Source: Saprospiraceae bacterium (GTDB lineage: Bacteria; Bacteroidota; Bacteroidia; Chitinophagales; Saprospiraceae). Taken from it: a stretch of 6,464 nt of DNA. The stretch lies in contig JALZVN010000219.1 of NCBI GenBank assembly GCA_023299965.1, positions 1 through 6,464 of the forward strand. The letters are read 5' to 3'. Of this stretch, positions 6,401 through 6,464 are shown in pieces. Every line of letters begins with the position of its first letter. Within the stretch, counting starts at the first letter, position 1. The position numbers were made by a program, and so were the translations under genes. The notes beneath the pieces were generated by a model. That model did no database searches and was not told where the DNA came from. It saw only the letters and a program-made list of their open reading frames with translations.

Positions 6401-6464
6401 ATCGCGATGGCTACGATAGTAGCGAGCCTAGAATGGATGAGGGATAGAAGCGGCATCCCGACAA
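6401..6464 (+). ncRNA. Candidate structured RNA or repeated intergenic element (5' part, cut by window end)
   Basis: This non-coding stretch is more GC-rich than the AT-rich sequence just before it. It contains two similar blocks, GATAGTAGCG (6415-6424) and GATAGAAGCG (6443-6452), and two small hairpins: GCTAC/GTAGC (6410-6414 with 6419-6423, GATA loop) and GGGAT/ATCCC (6441-6445 with 6455-6459). From memory, the GGGATAGAAGCGGCATCC core is common between genes in Bacteroidota and may belong to the Flavo-1 class of predicted RNAs; I cannot verify this. The expected second half, closing the structure, would lie beyond 6464. The strand follows the orientation of the remembered core. Confidence 0.45.

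Noticed and set aside
6265..6456. Open frame of 63 codons on the - strand with a hydrophobic N terminus
   Set aside because: It runs through the intrinsic terminator stem at 6311-6345 and the candidate RNA at the window end; the CTKC and CSLC cysteines come from the terminator region. No start signal or family resemblance.
1..6464. CRISPR array, tRNA or rRNA gene, transposase, or defence system
   Set aside because: No regularly spaced direct repeats, cloverleaf-like sequence, rRNA signatures or transposase motifs were seen by eye. The coding content is a secreted protein, two housekeeping enzymes and a sigma/anti-sigma pair.

Overview
The window looks like ordinary chromosomal DNA from a member of the Bacteroidota, probably a gliding or marine-type lineage such as Saprospiria or Cytophagia; this placement is inferred. 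Four things point there. The first gene ends in a type A sorting domain of the type IX secretion system (T9SS). The LysA and ValRS proteins have sequence signatures I associate with Bacteroidota. One divergent promoter matches the Bacteroidota TTG / TAnnTTTG consensus. The genes lack clear Shine-Dalgarno sequences. The DNA is AT-rich throughout, with no obvious compositional break.

Layout, left to right. (1) Positions 1-1063, + strand: the 3' part of a gene for a secreted, T9SS-exported protein whose start lies outside the window. (2) Positions 1064-1203: a convergent intergenic region with a strong two-way terminator (1070-1112) and a 57-bp palindromic element (1144-1200) directly after the valS stop codon. 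(3) Positions 1204-5202, - strand: a two-gene unit, lysA (diaminopimelate decarboxylase) followed 30 bp later by valS (valyl-tRNA synthetase). (4) Positions 5203-5341: a divergent promoter region with a good housekeeping promoter for lysA-valS and a weaker, possibly ECF-type, promoter facing right. (5) Positions 5342-6245, + strand: an ECF sigma factor gene starting with TTG, then 7 bp later a small single-pass membrane protein that is probably its anti-sigma factor, closed by an intrinsic terminator at 6311-6345. (6) Positions 6346-6464: non-coding, ending in the start of what looks like a structured RNA or repeated intergenic element that is cut by the window edge.

How the genes work together. 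lysA-valS is a housekeeping pair: one enzyme makes lysine from meso-diaminopimelate and the other charges tRNA-Val. They probably share a promoter but not a pathway. The sigma/anti-sigma pair is a self-contained regulatory module whose signal and target genes cannot be read from this window. I did not find a convincing new multi-gene system. The items most worth a second look are the two non-coding elements (1144-1200 and about 6401-6464) and the minimal anti-sigma protein.
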